This document shows positions 27,550 through 36,019 of a stretch of 64,000 bases of DNA, piece by piece (positions within the stretch are counted from its first letter, which is position 1; the number at the start of each line of letters is the position of its first letter). The notes beneath the pieces are model-generated. The model made no database searches, had not been told where the DNA came from, and saw only the letters and a program-made list of their open reading frames with translations. The translations under genes and the position numbers were made by a program. The DNA comes from Roseiarcus sp963835885 (GTDB taxonomy: Bacteria; Pseudomonadota; Alphaproteobacteria; Rhizobiales; Beijerinckiaceae): contig CAWIHF010000017.1 in the NCBI GenBank assembly GCA_963835885.1, positions 124,001-188,000 of the forward strand, given 5' to 3'.

Positions 27550-29287
27550 TTACCGCTCGCCGGATCCGTTCCCCGCCTCACGGCGCAGCAATGCCGTGTA
27601 ATCCGGCCGACTGCGCGGCAGGACGCAAAAGGCGATCAGTCCCTGCGCGAGATAATAGGTCGGCAGGGTCCACTGATCGGCTGGCCAACCGAGATGGCCG
27701 AACTTGAACAGCGCGATCGTCATGTCTGACAGCATGAACAGGATCGCGCCGGCCGCGACGGCGATCGCCGCCTTGTCGCGCAGCACTGTCGCACGGCCGG
27801 TCGCCTGCGCGGCGTCGCACGCGAGGACCGCCGCGTAGACAGCCACGCCGGCCCGCAAACCAGCGTCGACGCCCGGCCAGACGGAGGCGAAAACGGCTCC
27901 CGCAATGGCGCCGATGGCCGCAACGGCGACGCGCGACGGAAGGAAGCCGACGCCGCAGGCAAAGGCGGCGATATAAAAGCCGTGCGCGATCAGGAATGCG
28001 ACAAGGCCGGGCAGGAAGAGCGACGGCGACAACAGAAGCGCGTCGCCGACGAGCGAGGCGGCGAGCGCCGCGAGCACGAGCCGCTTCACGTCGGTCGGGC
28101 CGATGCGCATGGCGAAGGCGGCGATGAGGAGGGCGAGCGCGGCGGGCTTGACGATACTCTCGACGCTCGCCGTGCCCAGCGAATAGGCGGCGCAGGTCGC
28201 CGCCGCGGCGAATATGTAGAGCGCCTCCAGGACCGAGATGCGCCCGTCCAGCAGCCGGCCCATCGCCCAGAGCGACGCGGCCAGCGACAAGAGCAAGACG
28301 AGGCCGTTGGCGATCGGCAGTTCCGGCGCGGCGATGAGAAAGGCCGCCGTCGCGCCGATCATCGCGACCAGTGCGACAAAGACGAGGATCGACGCCGCCG
28401 GTCCGGCGGGGGGATCGTAAATCCGCACGGCCTTCAGATCGAAATGCTGTTCAGGCCCCGCTGGCCTCAGTTCGGCCGGAACCCATCCGGGCGGCGCGAA
28501 CCAGACCTTGATTTTGTCGCGCCAGTCGCGCGCCCGCCAGCAGAGGTCAGCCATCGTCGCGTAATAGGAAAGGTTTGCCCATAGCGGATCGAAGGTGCCG
28601 AGGCCGCCGCGCACACCGAACACCGGTTTCTCGACCTCCTCCTCGAACGTGCCGAACAACCGGTCCCACACGATGAGAATGCCTCCGTAGTTCTTGTCGA
28701 GATATTGGTCGTTGACGCCGTGATGGACACGATGGTTCGAGGGCGAGGCGAACACAAAGTCGAACCAGCCGAGCTTGCCGACGAGTTCGGTATGGATCCA
28801 GAACTGATAGAGAAGATCGATCAGCCCGACGGCGACGAACACCACCGGCGGCACGCTGGCGATCGCCATCGGCAGGTAGAAGATCCAGCTGAGTAGAACG
28901 CCGGTGCTCGGCTGCCTCAGCGCGGTCGAAAGATTGAAGCTGTCGCTCTGGTGATGGACGACATGCGCCGCCCAGAACAGGCCGACCTCATGATCGATGC
29001 GGTGGTTCCAGTAATAGAAGAAATCGTATGCGATCAGCGCGCCGACCCAAACGCGCCAGTCGTCGGCGCGCAGTGAAAAGATCGCCGCGTGATTGTAAAC
29101 AACGACATAAATCCCGATGCTGAGCGCCAGCATGAAGACGCCGGAGATCTGGCTGAGGATTCCGGCCGTCAGCGAGCCGATCGCGTCGTTGAGCCGGTAG
29201 ACGTTTCGTCCAGTCGCCAGCCCGACGCAAAACTCCGCCGCCATCAAGCGCGACGAAGACCGGAATGGCGTAGACGATAACGTTCAA
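27550..29287 (-). pseudogene. Sterol-desaturase/alkylglycerol-monooxygenase domain fused to YhhN lysoplasmalogenase, frameshift near N-terminus
   Basis: The probable start is TTG 29287 (MNVIVYAIPVFVAL) behind GGAGGGGCCGC, overlapping the LysR stop as TTGA. A one-base gain near 29245 breaks the frame, and the text resumes as MAAEFCVGLATGRNVYRLND. The first ~280 residues are a fatty-acid-hydroxylase domain with the His boxes HRIDHE, HVVHHQ and HRVHHG and hydrophobic segments. The last ~200 residues form a YhhN (TMEM86-like) domain with eight hydrophobic segments (e.g. SLVGDALLLSP, FYIAAFACGVGFL, LFMLSDMTIALFKF). Eukaryotic relatives of both halves act on ether lipids, so a single two-step protein for ether-lipid or plasmalogen breakdown is an attractive inference. 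From the ATG at 29247 almost the whole protein could still be made. Confidence 0.85.
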
Positions 29288-30279
29288 GCGGCCCCTCCCG
29301 ACGGATGACAGGGCGTCATTGTAGAGGCGCGCGGTGAACGCGCCAAGACGCGGTCAGCGTCTCTCGCGCCATAGATCGCGGCGGCCTCTTCGCGCAGCAC
29401 GCGGCGGAACCATTGCAGTGTGGAATCGGCGGCGCGAAGGCGCAGCGCCACCACGGTGATATCGAGCGCGTCGGGCAACGGCGTTGGGCGCAGGACGAGG
29501 CCGAGCGGCTCGGCGAAGCGACGCGCGAAGGCCCAGGAAATCGTCGTCACCATATCGCTCGCCGCGACCGCGGCGATCGTCGCCATGAAGTGCGGGGTCG
29601 TCAGCGCAATGCGCCGCTCGACCCCAGCGGCCGCGAGCGCGGCGTCGATCTCAGACACGCCGTCGCCGAAGAAGGCGACGGTCGCGTGCGGATAGAGGGC
29701 GTAGTCGCCGAGCGACCAGTTCCGGTTCGCCGCCGGATGGCCCCGCCGCATCACCAGCGCAAGCCGATCGCTCGCCAGCGGCTCGCTGAACGCGCCGGGC
29801 GGCAGAGGCGTCGCGGCTGTCGCGAAGCAGAGGTCGACAAAACCCTGCTCCATCCGGGCGATGATATCGCGGCCGATCGGCTCGAAGCGGAGATCGACGT
29901 TGGGCGCCTCCACCGCAAGGCGGGAAACAAGCCCCGGCGCCAGCAGAATGGTCTGGGCGTCCGCTGCGGCGAGACGGAACACGCGCTTCAGCGCCGAAGG
30001 ATCGAAGTCTTCGGAACGAAAAAGGCCCCGAAGACCGTCGAGGGCGGCGGCCGCCTTCGGGATCAGCGCCTCGGCGAGCGGCGTCGGCGCCAGTCCGCCC
30101 CCGGTCCGGACAAGCAAAGGATCGTCAAAAATCTCCCGCAGGCGGGCGAGCGCCCGGCTCATCGCCGGCTGGCTGAGGCCGACATCAGCCGCCGCGCGTG
30201 TGACGTTGCGGCGTCTCAGAAGCGCCTCGAGAGCCGGCAGCAGGTTGAGGTCGAGCGCAGCTAAATTCACTTCACGCAT
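29284..30279 (-). CDS. LysR-family transcriptional regulator
   Basis: 331 residues. The winged helix-turn-helix is at residues 8-65 (LNLLPALEALLRRRNVTRAA, then VGLSQPAMSRALARLREIF) and the effector-binding domain runs from about 90. The last ~30 residues after FRRVLREEAAAIYGAR are not family-like. It is divergent from the SDR gene at 30350 and, by a TTGA overlap, coupled to the desaturase fusion gene downstream. It may control either neighbour. Confidence 0.92.
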   Translation of the reverse strand: MREVNLAALDLNLLPALEALLRRRNVTRAAADVGLSQPAMSRALARLREIFDDPLLVRTGGGLAPTPLAEALIPKAAAALDGLRGLFRSEDFDPSALKRVFRLAAADAQTILLAPGLVSRLAVEAPNVDLRFEPIGRDIIARMEQGFVDLCFATAATPLPPGAFSEPLASDRLALVMRRGHPAANRNWSLGDYALYPHATVAFFGDGVSEIDAALAAAGVERRIALTTPHFMATIAAVAASDMVTTISWAFARRFAEPLGLVLRPTPLPDALDITVVALRLRAADSTLQWFRRVLREEAAAIYGARDADRVLARSPRASTMTPCHPSGGAA

Positions 30280-30349
30280 GATCAGTATATAAACTATGCA
30301 TTTTAGATATGATCAAGGACGAACTATGTTTCCCTCGAATGGAGGCGAC
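30280..30349. promoter_or_regulatory. LysR/SDR divergent promoter region
   Basis: The 70-bp gap is AT-rich compared with its surroundings. It holds two TGATCA palindromes about 31 bases apart (near 30279 and 30310) and an ATATAAACTATGCAT stretch. This is a typical position for LysR binding, but no site has been proven. Confidence 0.4.
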
Positions 30350-31447
30350 ATGAACGACAGGATCACGATTTTCGGATACGGGCCCACCGGCAAGGCGACT
30401 GCGGAACAGCTGAGCGCGCAAGGGCGTGAGATCGTCGTTGCGCAGCGGACGCGGCCCGGATCCCTTCCGAGGGGCGCCGCGTTCGCGGTCTGTGACGCAC
30501 TCGACCGCGACAGCGTGCTGGCCGCCGCGCGCGATAGCGGCCAGATCGTCGTCGCGATCGGCATGCCCTACGAGGGCAAGCTTTGGCGGGAGGCGTGGCC
30601 GAAGGCGATCGGCAATTTCGTCGCCGCCTGCGAGACGACCGGCGCCCGCATGGTCTTCATCGACAATCTCTACATGTACGGGCCGCAGACCGCGCCGCTG
30701 GTGGAAACCATGCCGCTCACTTCCTACGGCGTGAAGCCGGCAGCGAGGTCCGCCGCGACCCGGATCTGGATGGAGGCTGCCGCGCAAGGCCGGGCGCGGG
30801 TCGCGGCGCTGCGCGCGCCCGACTTCTATGGTCCCGACGTCCCTTGGGCCTATCTCGGCGACTCGACGATCGGCGCGCTGGCGAAGGGCAAGGCCGCCTT
30901 CTTCGTCGGCTCGCCCGACATTCCGCACGACTACGCCTATGTGCCCGACATCGCCCGCGCCGCGACGACCCTCGTCGAGGCGCCGGACTCGGCCTATGGC
31001 CAGGCTTGGCACGTTCCGTGCGCGCCGACCCGCACGACGCGCCAGATCCTGCAGATCGCGGCGGACGCGCTCGGCGTCCCGCTCCGCATCCGCGCCCTGC
31101 CCGCGCCGCTGCTCGCGCCGCTCGGCCTCTTCTTGCCCTTCCTCAGCGAGATGCGCGAGATGCGCTTCCAGTGGGACCGGCCATACCAGGTCGATGCGGG
31201 CAAATTCGCGAAAGCCTTCTGGTCCGACGCGACGCCGTTCGAAGTCGGCGTGCGCGAGGCGGCGCTTTCGTTCCGAAAGCGCGACCGGCCGTCGATCCGC
31301 GGGTCAGAGCAGCGCCTGCAACCCGCCAATGACGCCGAGCGCCGAGACCGCAGCGCAAACTCCCACGATGAGCCTCGAGCCGCCAGCCGCTCACCCGGTA
31401 GGGCTCCGGCAGCGCGGTCGCGGCAAGCGCCACCAGGAAGCCGATGA
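30350..31447 (+). CDS. NAD-dependent epimerase/dehydratase-family (extended SDR) protein
   Basis: Start ATG 30350 with GGAGG seven bases upstream. Nucleotide-binding start ITIFGYGPTGKATAEQLSAQ. An atypical active-site region FIDNLYMYGPQTAPLVETMP contains the Y-G-P of NmrA/epimerase-like SDRs. Substrate-side text includes IPHDYAYVPDIARAATTLVE. Homologous sequence ends about EAALSFRKRD (near 31280). The remaining ~50 residues run antisense over the Nramp gene's 3' end and are probably not native, so the true stop may have been lost. Function unknown; divergent from LysR. Confidence 0.8.
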   Translation: MNDRITIFGYGPTGKATAEQLSAQGREIVVAQRTRPGSLPRGAAFAVCDALDRDSVLAAARDSGQIVVAIGMPYEGKLWREAWPKAIGNFVAACETTGARMVFIDNLYMYGPQTAPLVETMPLTSYGVKPAARSAATRIWMEAAAQGRARVAALRAPDFYGPDVPWAYLGDSTIGALAKGKAAFFVGSPDIPHDYAYVPDIARAATTLVEAPDSAYGQAWHVPCAPTRTTRQILQIAADALGVPLRIRALPAPLLAPLGLFLPFLSEMREMRFQWDRPYQVDAGKFAKAFWSDATPFEVGVREAALSFRKRDRPSIRGSEQRLQPANDAERRDRSANSHDEPRAASRSPGRAPAARSRQAPPGSR

Positions 31448-32552
31448 CGAGCGGCATCAGGAAGGCGTTCAGGACCTGCGCGGCGACGTTGAGCCAGACG
31501 AGGTCCGACGCCGTCCAGACGGCGAAGGCCGAGCCGACGACGCAGAGCGCATAGACGCCGTAGAACCAGCCGGCGGCGAACGGATGGAGCTCGAGCGTGC
31601 GCCTGTAGCCGGCGATTTCGCCGACGCCCCAGGCGAGCGCCAGCGACGCGACGATCGCCGCGACCAGCGAGGCGCCGAGCACGCCGGCGCCGAATACGAT
31701 CTTGCCCGCCGCCGCGCCCAGGGACGGAGTCAGCGCGCCGCTGATTTCGCCGACGCTGGAAAGGCTGGCGGGGGCCGCTCCGTAGGCGAAGGTCGCGGCG
31801 GCGGCGATCAGCACGGCGCCGGTCAGGCACTGGGTCAGGACGGCGCCGACTGCGGTGTCGATCCGGGCGTGGCGGAGATCGGCGGGCTGCAGCCTCTTAT
31901 CGACAGTCGCCGACTGCTGATAGAAGATCATCCAGGGATTGAAGGTCGCCCCGATGATCGCGGCGATCATGTAGAGGAACTGCCGGTCGCCGAACGGAAG
32001 CCGGATGGCGTCGTTCGCCATGGCCGCGAGGCTCGGATGCGCCGCCCAGGCGACGACGAAGAAGGCCAGCTCGAACAGGCCGATCACGATCGCCGCCCGC
32101 TCCACTCGACGATAGGCGCCCGCCCCGACGATCAGGAGCAGCGCCGCCGCCGCCATCGGCAGGGTGAGGCTGCGCGGCAGGCCGAACATCTCGCCGATTC
32201 CGGCGACGCCGGTGAATTCTGTGACGAGCGAGCCGATCGCCGCCGCCGCGAGCCCCGCGACCGCGACGAGCGCCCAGCCGAGACCGTAGCGCTCGCGGAT
32301 GAGCTCGGCATGGCCCCGGCCGGTGTAGACGCCGAGGCGCGCCGTGAGCTCCTGCACCAGATAGAGCATCGGGATCAGGAGGAGGATCAGCGGCAGCAGG
32401 CGGTAGCCGAAGAGCGCCCCGCCCTGCGCGGCGGCGACGACGTTGCCGGCGTCGGTGTCGGCCAGCATGACGAGGATGCCCGGGCCCCACACTGCAGCGG
32501 CGCGAACGAGGGAAACCGTACTGAAGCCGTTCGTGCGTGCGATGTCATTCAT
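31304..32552 (-). pseudogene. Nramp-family divalent metal transporter, frameshifted at C-terminus
   Basis: Start ATG 32552 (MNDIARTNGFSTVSLVRAAA). The first segment carries the metal-site motif MLADTDAGNVVAAA (D-x-x-x-N, a divergent DPGN). About eleven hydrophobic segments follow, with LFELAFFVVAWAAHPSL and GATFNPWMIFYQQSATVDKR. The frame departs after VSGWRLEA near 31370. The expected end LIVGVCAAVSALGVIGGLQA runs in another frame to a stop at 31304. The length is one over a multiple of three, so an indel is indicated; the loss would affect only the last membrane helix. The DPGN variant suggests an Nramp-related rather than classical MntH function. Confidence 0.85.
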
Positions 32553-32720
32553 CCGTGGAAGGCGCTCCGCCGCAGGTCGGCGACTAAGGGAACCGAGCGC
32601 CCTAAAGTCAACTGGCCAAATTCGCGCACCCCGACCGCCGCCCGACACGACAACGTCCTGGCGCGCGATGGAAAACGCCCCATATGTGGCAGCGGGACGG
32701 CGACGGTGGGGAGATTATTC

Positions 32721-33641
32721 ATGCCACAACGAAACGCGCTTCCGGGACTCGTTTTCATCATCCTGTTCGCCCTCGGGCTCATCATCGCCTATCCGAGCGC
32801 GAACGCAGGCGACTGGGCGACGAGCGTCACGATCGCGGTCATGAGCTTCATCGTCGCCTCGATCATCGCCAACGCGGTCAAGGTCGCCAATCAGTGGGAG
32901 CGGGTCATCGTCCTGCGCCTCGGCCGGTTTCACAAGCTCGCCGGGCCCGGGCTCTTCTTCATCATTCCGATCCTCGACACGGTCCCCTACCGGATCGACA
33001 TCCGCGTCATCACCAGCACGTTCAAGGCGGAAAAGACGATGACGCGCGACACCGTGCCGGTCGACGTCGACGCGGTGCTGTTCTGGAAGGTGGTCGACCC
33101 GATGAAGGCGGCGCTCGACGTCGCCGATTACTTCGCGGCGATCAATTGGGCTGCCCAGACGGCGCTGCGCGACGTGATCGGCAAGACGATGCTCTCCGAC
33201 ATGCTGGAGGGGCGCGACAAGCTCAGCGCCGAACTGCAGCGCATCATCGACGCGCGCACCGAGCCGTGGGGGATCAACGTCATCTCGGTCGAAGTCAAGG
33301 ACGTGCAGATCCCGGCCGCCCTGCAGGATGCGATGTCGATGCAGGCGCAGGCCGAGCGCGAGCGCCAGGCGCGCGTCATCCTCGGCGATTCCGAGCGGCA
33401 GGTGGCGGAGAAATTCGCCGAGGCGGCCAAGACCTATTCCGACAACCCGACCGCCTTCCATCTGCGGGCGATGAATATGCTCTACGAGGGCCTCAAGCGC
33501 AGCAGCGCCACCATCGTCATCGTTCCCTCGACCGCGGTCGAGACGATGCAGCTCGGCGCGCCGACGCTGGCGACGGTCGCCAGCGCGATCGCCCATGCGA
33601 AAGCGGCGGGAGGCGGAGCGGATAGCCCTGCGACCGAGTGA
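32721..33641 (+). CDS. Slipin family SPFH/Band 7 membrane protein
   Basis: 306 residues from ATG 32721 with GGGGAG upstream. Two N-terminal hydrophobic segments (LVFIILFALGLIIAY, VTIAVMSFIVASIIANAV) precede the Band 7 domain (VIVLRLGRFHKLAGPGLFFI, DVDAVLFWKVVDPMKAALDV) and a coiled-coil tail (MSMQAQAERERQARVILGDS). A usual partner, an NfeD-type protease, is not adjacent. It likely forms membrane-bound oligomers that organise membrane microdomains. Confidence 0.92.
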   Translation: MPQRNALPGLVFIILFALGLIIAYPSANAGDWATSVTIAVMSFIVASIIANAVKVANQWERVIVLRLGRFHKLAGPGLFFIIPILDTVPYRIDIRVITSTFKAEKTMTRDTVPVDVDAVLFWKVVDPMKAALDVADYFAAINWAAQTALRDVIGKTMLSDMLEGRDKLSAELQRIIDARTEPWGINVISVEVKDVQIPAALQDAMSMQAQAERERQARVILGDSERQVAEKFAEAAKTYSDNPTAFHLRAMNMLYEGLKRSSATIVIVPSTAVETMQLGAPTLATVASAIAHAKAAGGGADSPATE

Positions 33642-33673
33642 GTGAGGCGCGTCCCGGCAGGCCGCGTGCGTCC

Positions 33674-33967
33674 TCACCGCAAATGCCGCTCGAAGTCCAT
33701 GCGTTGATGGAGAATACGGACCACGACAATCCTGGTCCGGGAGGCTTGAAAGAACAGAACGTGCGCGCCGACCGAGAACTTTCGGTAGCCGGCGCGAATG
33801 TCGTCGCAGGCGCGTCCTCGGCGAGGGTCTTCCGCGACGGTCTCGACAGCGCGTTGAATATCTCGCAGATAGGCCTCCGCCTTTAGGAAGCCGAACCGCT
33901 CCAGCGAATGATTCCAGATGTCGTCGATGTCGCGCCGGGCTCTCGGCGTGAACTCGATGCGCCTCAT
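33674..33967 (-). CDS. parE: ParE/RelE-superfamily toxin
   Basis: 97 residues from ATG 33967 (MRRIEFTPRARRDIDDIWNH). The C-terminal text YRKFSVGAHVLFFQASRTRI and VRILHQRMDFERHL is the ParE strand pattern with the conserved R-I-L-H-Q-R-M-D. The start overlaps the antitoxin stop by four bases (ATGA). ParE toxins inhibit gyrase. The full-length frame is intact. Confidence 0.92.
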   Translation of the reverse strand: MRRIEFTPRARRDIDDIWNHSLERFGFLKAEAYLRDIQRAVETVAEDPRRGRACDDIRAGYRKFSVGAHVLFFQASRTRIVVVRILHQRMDFERHLR

Positions 33968-34215
33968 GGCGCTCGGCGCGCGCTCGCCCGCTTGTCCTCG
34001 AGAAAGGCGTCGAAGTCGAACGGCGAAGGCTGCCCGCTTTGCTCGCCTTCGATCAGCGCCGTCTGGAGCGCTCTCAATCGGATCTCCTGCTCTTCCAGAA
34101 GCCGCAGCCCGGCCCGCACGACATCGCTCGCCGAGCCGTAGCGGCCACGCGCCACCTGCTCCTTGATGAACTCGGCGAAATGATCGCCTAGGCTGACGGA
34201 TGTATTTTTGCTCAT
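33964..34215 (-). CDS. parD: ParD-family ribbon-helix-helix antitoxin
   Basis: 83 residues (MSKNTSVSLGDHFAEFIKEQ). The RHH fold covers residues 1-45 with GRYGSASDVVRAGLRLLEE, and the C-terminal toxin-binding tail carries SPFDFDAFLEDKR. A near-perfect palindrome lies 22 bases upstream of the start, as expected for autoregulation. Confidence 0.92.
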   Translation of the reverse strand: MSKNTSVSLGDHFAEFIKEQVARGRYGSASDVVRAGLRLLEEQEIRLRALQTALIEGEQSGQPSPFDFDAFLEDKRASARRAP

Positions 34216-34237
34216 CGGATCGCCCTCGGGACGCCCA

Positions 34238-34252
34238 TACCAAATTTTGGTA
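34238..34252. promoter_or_regulatory. Probable parDE operator palindrome
   Basis: TACCAAATTTTGGTA, two 7-base arms around one central base, directly upstream of parD and just downstream of the yoeB stop. Ribbon-helix-helix antitoxins normally bind such short palindromes. Confidence 0.6.
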
Positions 34253-34258
34253 CTTTGC

Positions 34259-34513
34259 TCAATAATGGTAGCGGCATTGTGCAATCAGGAGCCCGTCATC
34301 CGATGGCTTGTAGACAAGGCGGTGTTCCTGCGTCAGCCGCCGAGACCACCAGCCGGACAGCCGGCCGCGCACCGGTTCGGGCTTGCCCGTCCCGGAGAAC
34401 GGCGTTCTGGAGCATTCCTCGATGAGACCGTGCAGGCGCGCGAGCAATTTGGGATCGTTCGCCTGCCAATAGAGATAGTCCTCCCAGGCGCGCTCGCTGA
34501 AGACGAGCCTCAC
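34259..34513 (-). CDS. yoeB: YoeB/Txe-family mRNA interferase toxin
   Basis: 84 residues (MRLVFSERAWEDYLYWQAND) with the family core GTGKPEPVRGRLSGWWSRRL and the C-terminal RLVYKPSDDGLLIAQCRYHY ending in HY as in YoeB. A ribosome-dependent RNase that cleaves mRNA when unrestrained. Overlaps the antitoxin by four bases (ATGA). Confidence 0.93.
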   Translation of the reverse strand: MRLVFSERAWEDYLYWQANDPKLLARLHGLIEECSRTPFSGTGKPEPVRGRLSGWWSRRLTQEHRLVYKPSDDGLLIAQCRYHY

Positions 34514-34764
34514 CCGGCCATCGTCCGCTCGGTTCCGCCGCCGCCCTCGAGTTCGCCGATCGCCTCCAAGAGCCTCTCCGCGTTCTTGGCGCTGCGCAGC
34601 AGATGACGCGTCTCCTCATAGGACGCAAAGTCCTCAAGCGACATCAGGACGGCCATCGGCTTGCCCCGGTCGCGCGTAATGATGAGCGGCTCACGGTCCG
34701 CGTTCACGCGATCGATGGCGGCGGCGAGATTGCGCCGGAGCTCGGAGTAGGAGGAAATGCGCAT
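34510..34764 (-). CDS. yefM: YefM/Phd-family antitoxin
   Basis: 84 residues (MRISSYSELRRNLAAAIDRV), with the Phd/YefM DNA-binding pattern EPLIITRDRGKPMAVLMSLE and a C-terminal toxin-neutralising helix (RHLLRSAKNAERLLEAIGEL). Upstream, GTACTTAATCGCGTAC near 34773-34788 contains two GTAC boxes, a plausible autoregulatory operator. Confidence 0.93.
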   Translation of the reverse strand: MRISSYSELRRNLAAAIDRVNADREPLIITRDRGKPMAVLMSLEDFASYEETRHLLRSAKNAERLLEAIGELEGGGGTERTMAG

Positions 34765-34953
34765 GTGGTATTGTACTTAATCGCGTACGGAAGGCAAGGG
34801 GGGCAATCACAGCAGCGCATTCTTCGCCACCCGTCCTTCACGACGTGGACCCAAGTTCCGGGCGCCGCATGCGAAGGCGGCGGGAGGCGGGCCGTCGGGA
34901 GATTCCGGCGAATGAAAGGGGGGCGCGAGGCGCTCCAGGCAGCATACGACCGG

Positions 34954-35060
34954 TCAGCGAAGATGCCGTTCGTCCATCCGCTGAGGGAGGATGCGGACGA
35001 TGACGACGCGGGCTGCCGACCCCTGAAGGAACAAGACATCCGACCCGACTGCAGTGTCTC
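34954..35060 (-). pseudogene. ParE toxin C-terminal remnant
   Basis: Minus-strand VGSDVLFLQGSAARVVIVRI followed by LPQRMDERHLR and a stop at 34954 matches the end of the intact ParE at 33674 almost residue for residue. The gene is cut at its 5' side exactly where a GTCTCAGTTTGAATTTC motif starts, so an insertion or deletion removed the first two thirds. No antitoxin is attached. Confidence 0.75.
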
Positions 35061-35072
35061 AGTTTGAATTTC
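35056..35072 (+). repeat. 17-bp motif, copy 1 (inverted partner at 40707-40723)
   Basis: GTCTCAGTTTGAATTTC at the truncation point of the ParE remnant. The exact reverse complement occurs at 40707-40723, enclosing the chrA region. It could be the terminus of a lost insertion sequence. Confidence 0.6.
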
Positions 35073-35283
35073 GGTACTGGGCGGAGGCCACCCCTACCGT
35101 CGTCGCCAACGCCCGCAATCGACGTAAAGCGGCCGTTGCAGCCCGGGTCCGTGGACGTGGCAGTTGGGGGGGAAGCGGAGCTTAGCGAAAGAGCTTTGCA
35201 CGCGAGAGGTCGCTGATATCTCTCAGCCGAGTTCGTGTTCCAATTGTCTTGCAGCAATAGCGCTTTCGGCACATACTCGACTT

Positions 35284-35301
35284 CCGATATCGGTCAACGA
35301 T
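35284..35301. promoter_or_regulatory. Candidate PadR-type operator before the CXXCH gene
   Basis: CCGATATCGGTCAACGAT, including a perfect 10-bp palindrome CCGATATCGG. It shares CCGATATCG with the site upstream of padR at 38368-38376 and an ATCGGTNNNCGAT layout with the padR palindrome. It lies about 100 bp before the start at 35399. Confidence 0.45.
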
Positions 35302-35398
35302 AGAGTAACATGCAGCTCACTGCGAACTCCAGAAATCAGCAGTGCTGTCGGCGTGTGAAAGTCTCGCACGCACAGGGAAATGGGAAGGAGACGCCGTC

Positions 35399-35920
35399 AT
35401 GCAAGAAACATTGAAAAGGACGTTTGCCATCATCACCCTCATCGGGGTCGTCGGCGCAGCGGGGACGCTGGTCAATTTGGGCACGGCTCCAGGGCGTGCC
35501 GATGAGGCCAAAGGCGCAGGGTACCTCCCGGGCCTCGGCGATCTGATGAACGCGTCAATGCAGGTCCATCACACCAAGCTCTGGTTTGCCGGCCATGCCG
35601 ATAATTGGGACTTGGCGGCCTATGAGCTGAAAGAAATCAAGGAAACCGTTGAAGACATCCGGACCGTTTCACCCAATTGGCACGACATACCGGTCGGCCA
35701 GATGGTCACGGTTCTCAACTCAAGTCTCGACGCTCTGGAGAAAGCCGTCGCGGCGAAGGATCCGGTCAAGTTTGACGCTGCCTACCATGAGCTTACCGCT
35801 GCCTGCAATGGTTGCCACGAGGCGGCCAAGCAGCCCGAGATCAAGGTCATAGAGCCCCCTCCCCAGGGCGGCGGCCCATACGCGGACCAGGTATTTACAG
35901 CCGGCAGCGGCCCGCAGTAA
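35399..35920 (+). CDS. Exported CXXCH (cytochrome c-like) protein of unknown function
   Basis: 173 residues from ATG 35399. It has a signal peptide (LKRTFAIITLIGVVGAAGTL), a largely helical body (DLMNASMQVHHTKLWFAGHA, ETVEDIRTV), and one haem-binding motif near the C-terminus (ACNGCHEAAKQPEI). A single CXXCH at the end of a four-helix body resembles cytochrome c'/c556-like proteins. The C-terminal tail is proline- and glycine-rich. Neighbours are metal-resistance type genes (MFS, PadR, DoxX, ChrA). Function not known. Confidence 0.75.
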   Translation: MQETLKRTFAIITLIGVVGAAGTLVNLGTAPGRADEAKGAGYLPGLGDLMNASMQVHHTKLWFAGHADNWDLAAYELKEIKETVEDIRTVSPNWHDIPVGQMVTVLNSSLDALEKAVAAKDPVKFDAAYHELTAACNGCHEAAKQPEIKVIEPPPQGGGPYADQVFTAGSGPQ

Positions 35921-36019
35921 CGGGCGGCGACAGTTGGAGCACTGTTGGATCGACCGGCTCTGACGGGGTGGACGCCCAGCGTGACTTAATTCGCCGCATA
36001 GCGCTTTCACCGCATAGCG

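Noticed and set aside
30828..32720. Long plus-strand frame running from the SDR gene through the Nramp region into the slipin gene.
   Set aside because: Over the Nramp region its composition is Arg/Asp/Gly rich and it merely opposes the transporter; the slipin family begins at ATG 32721.
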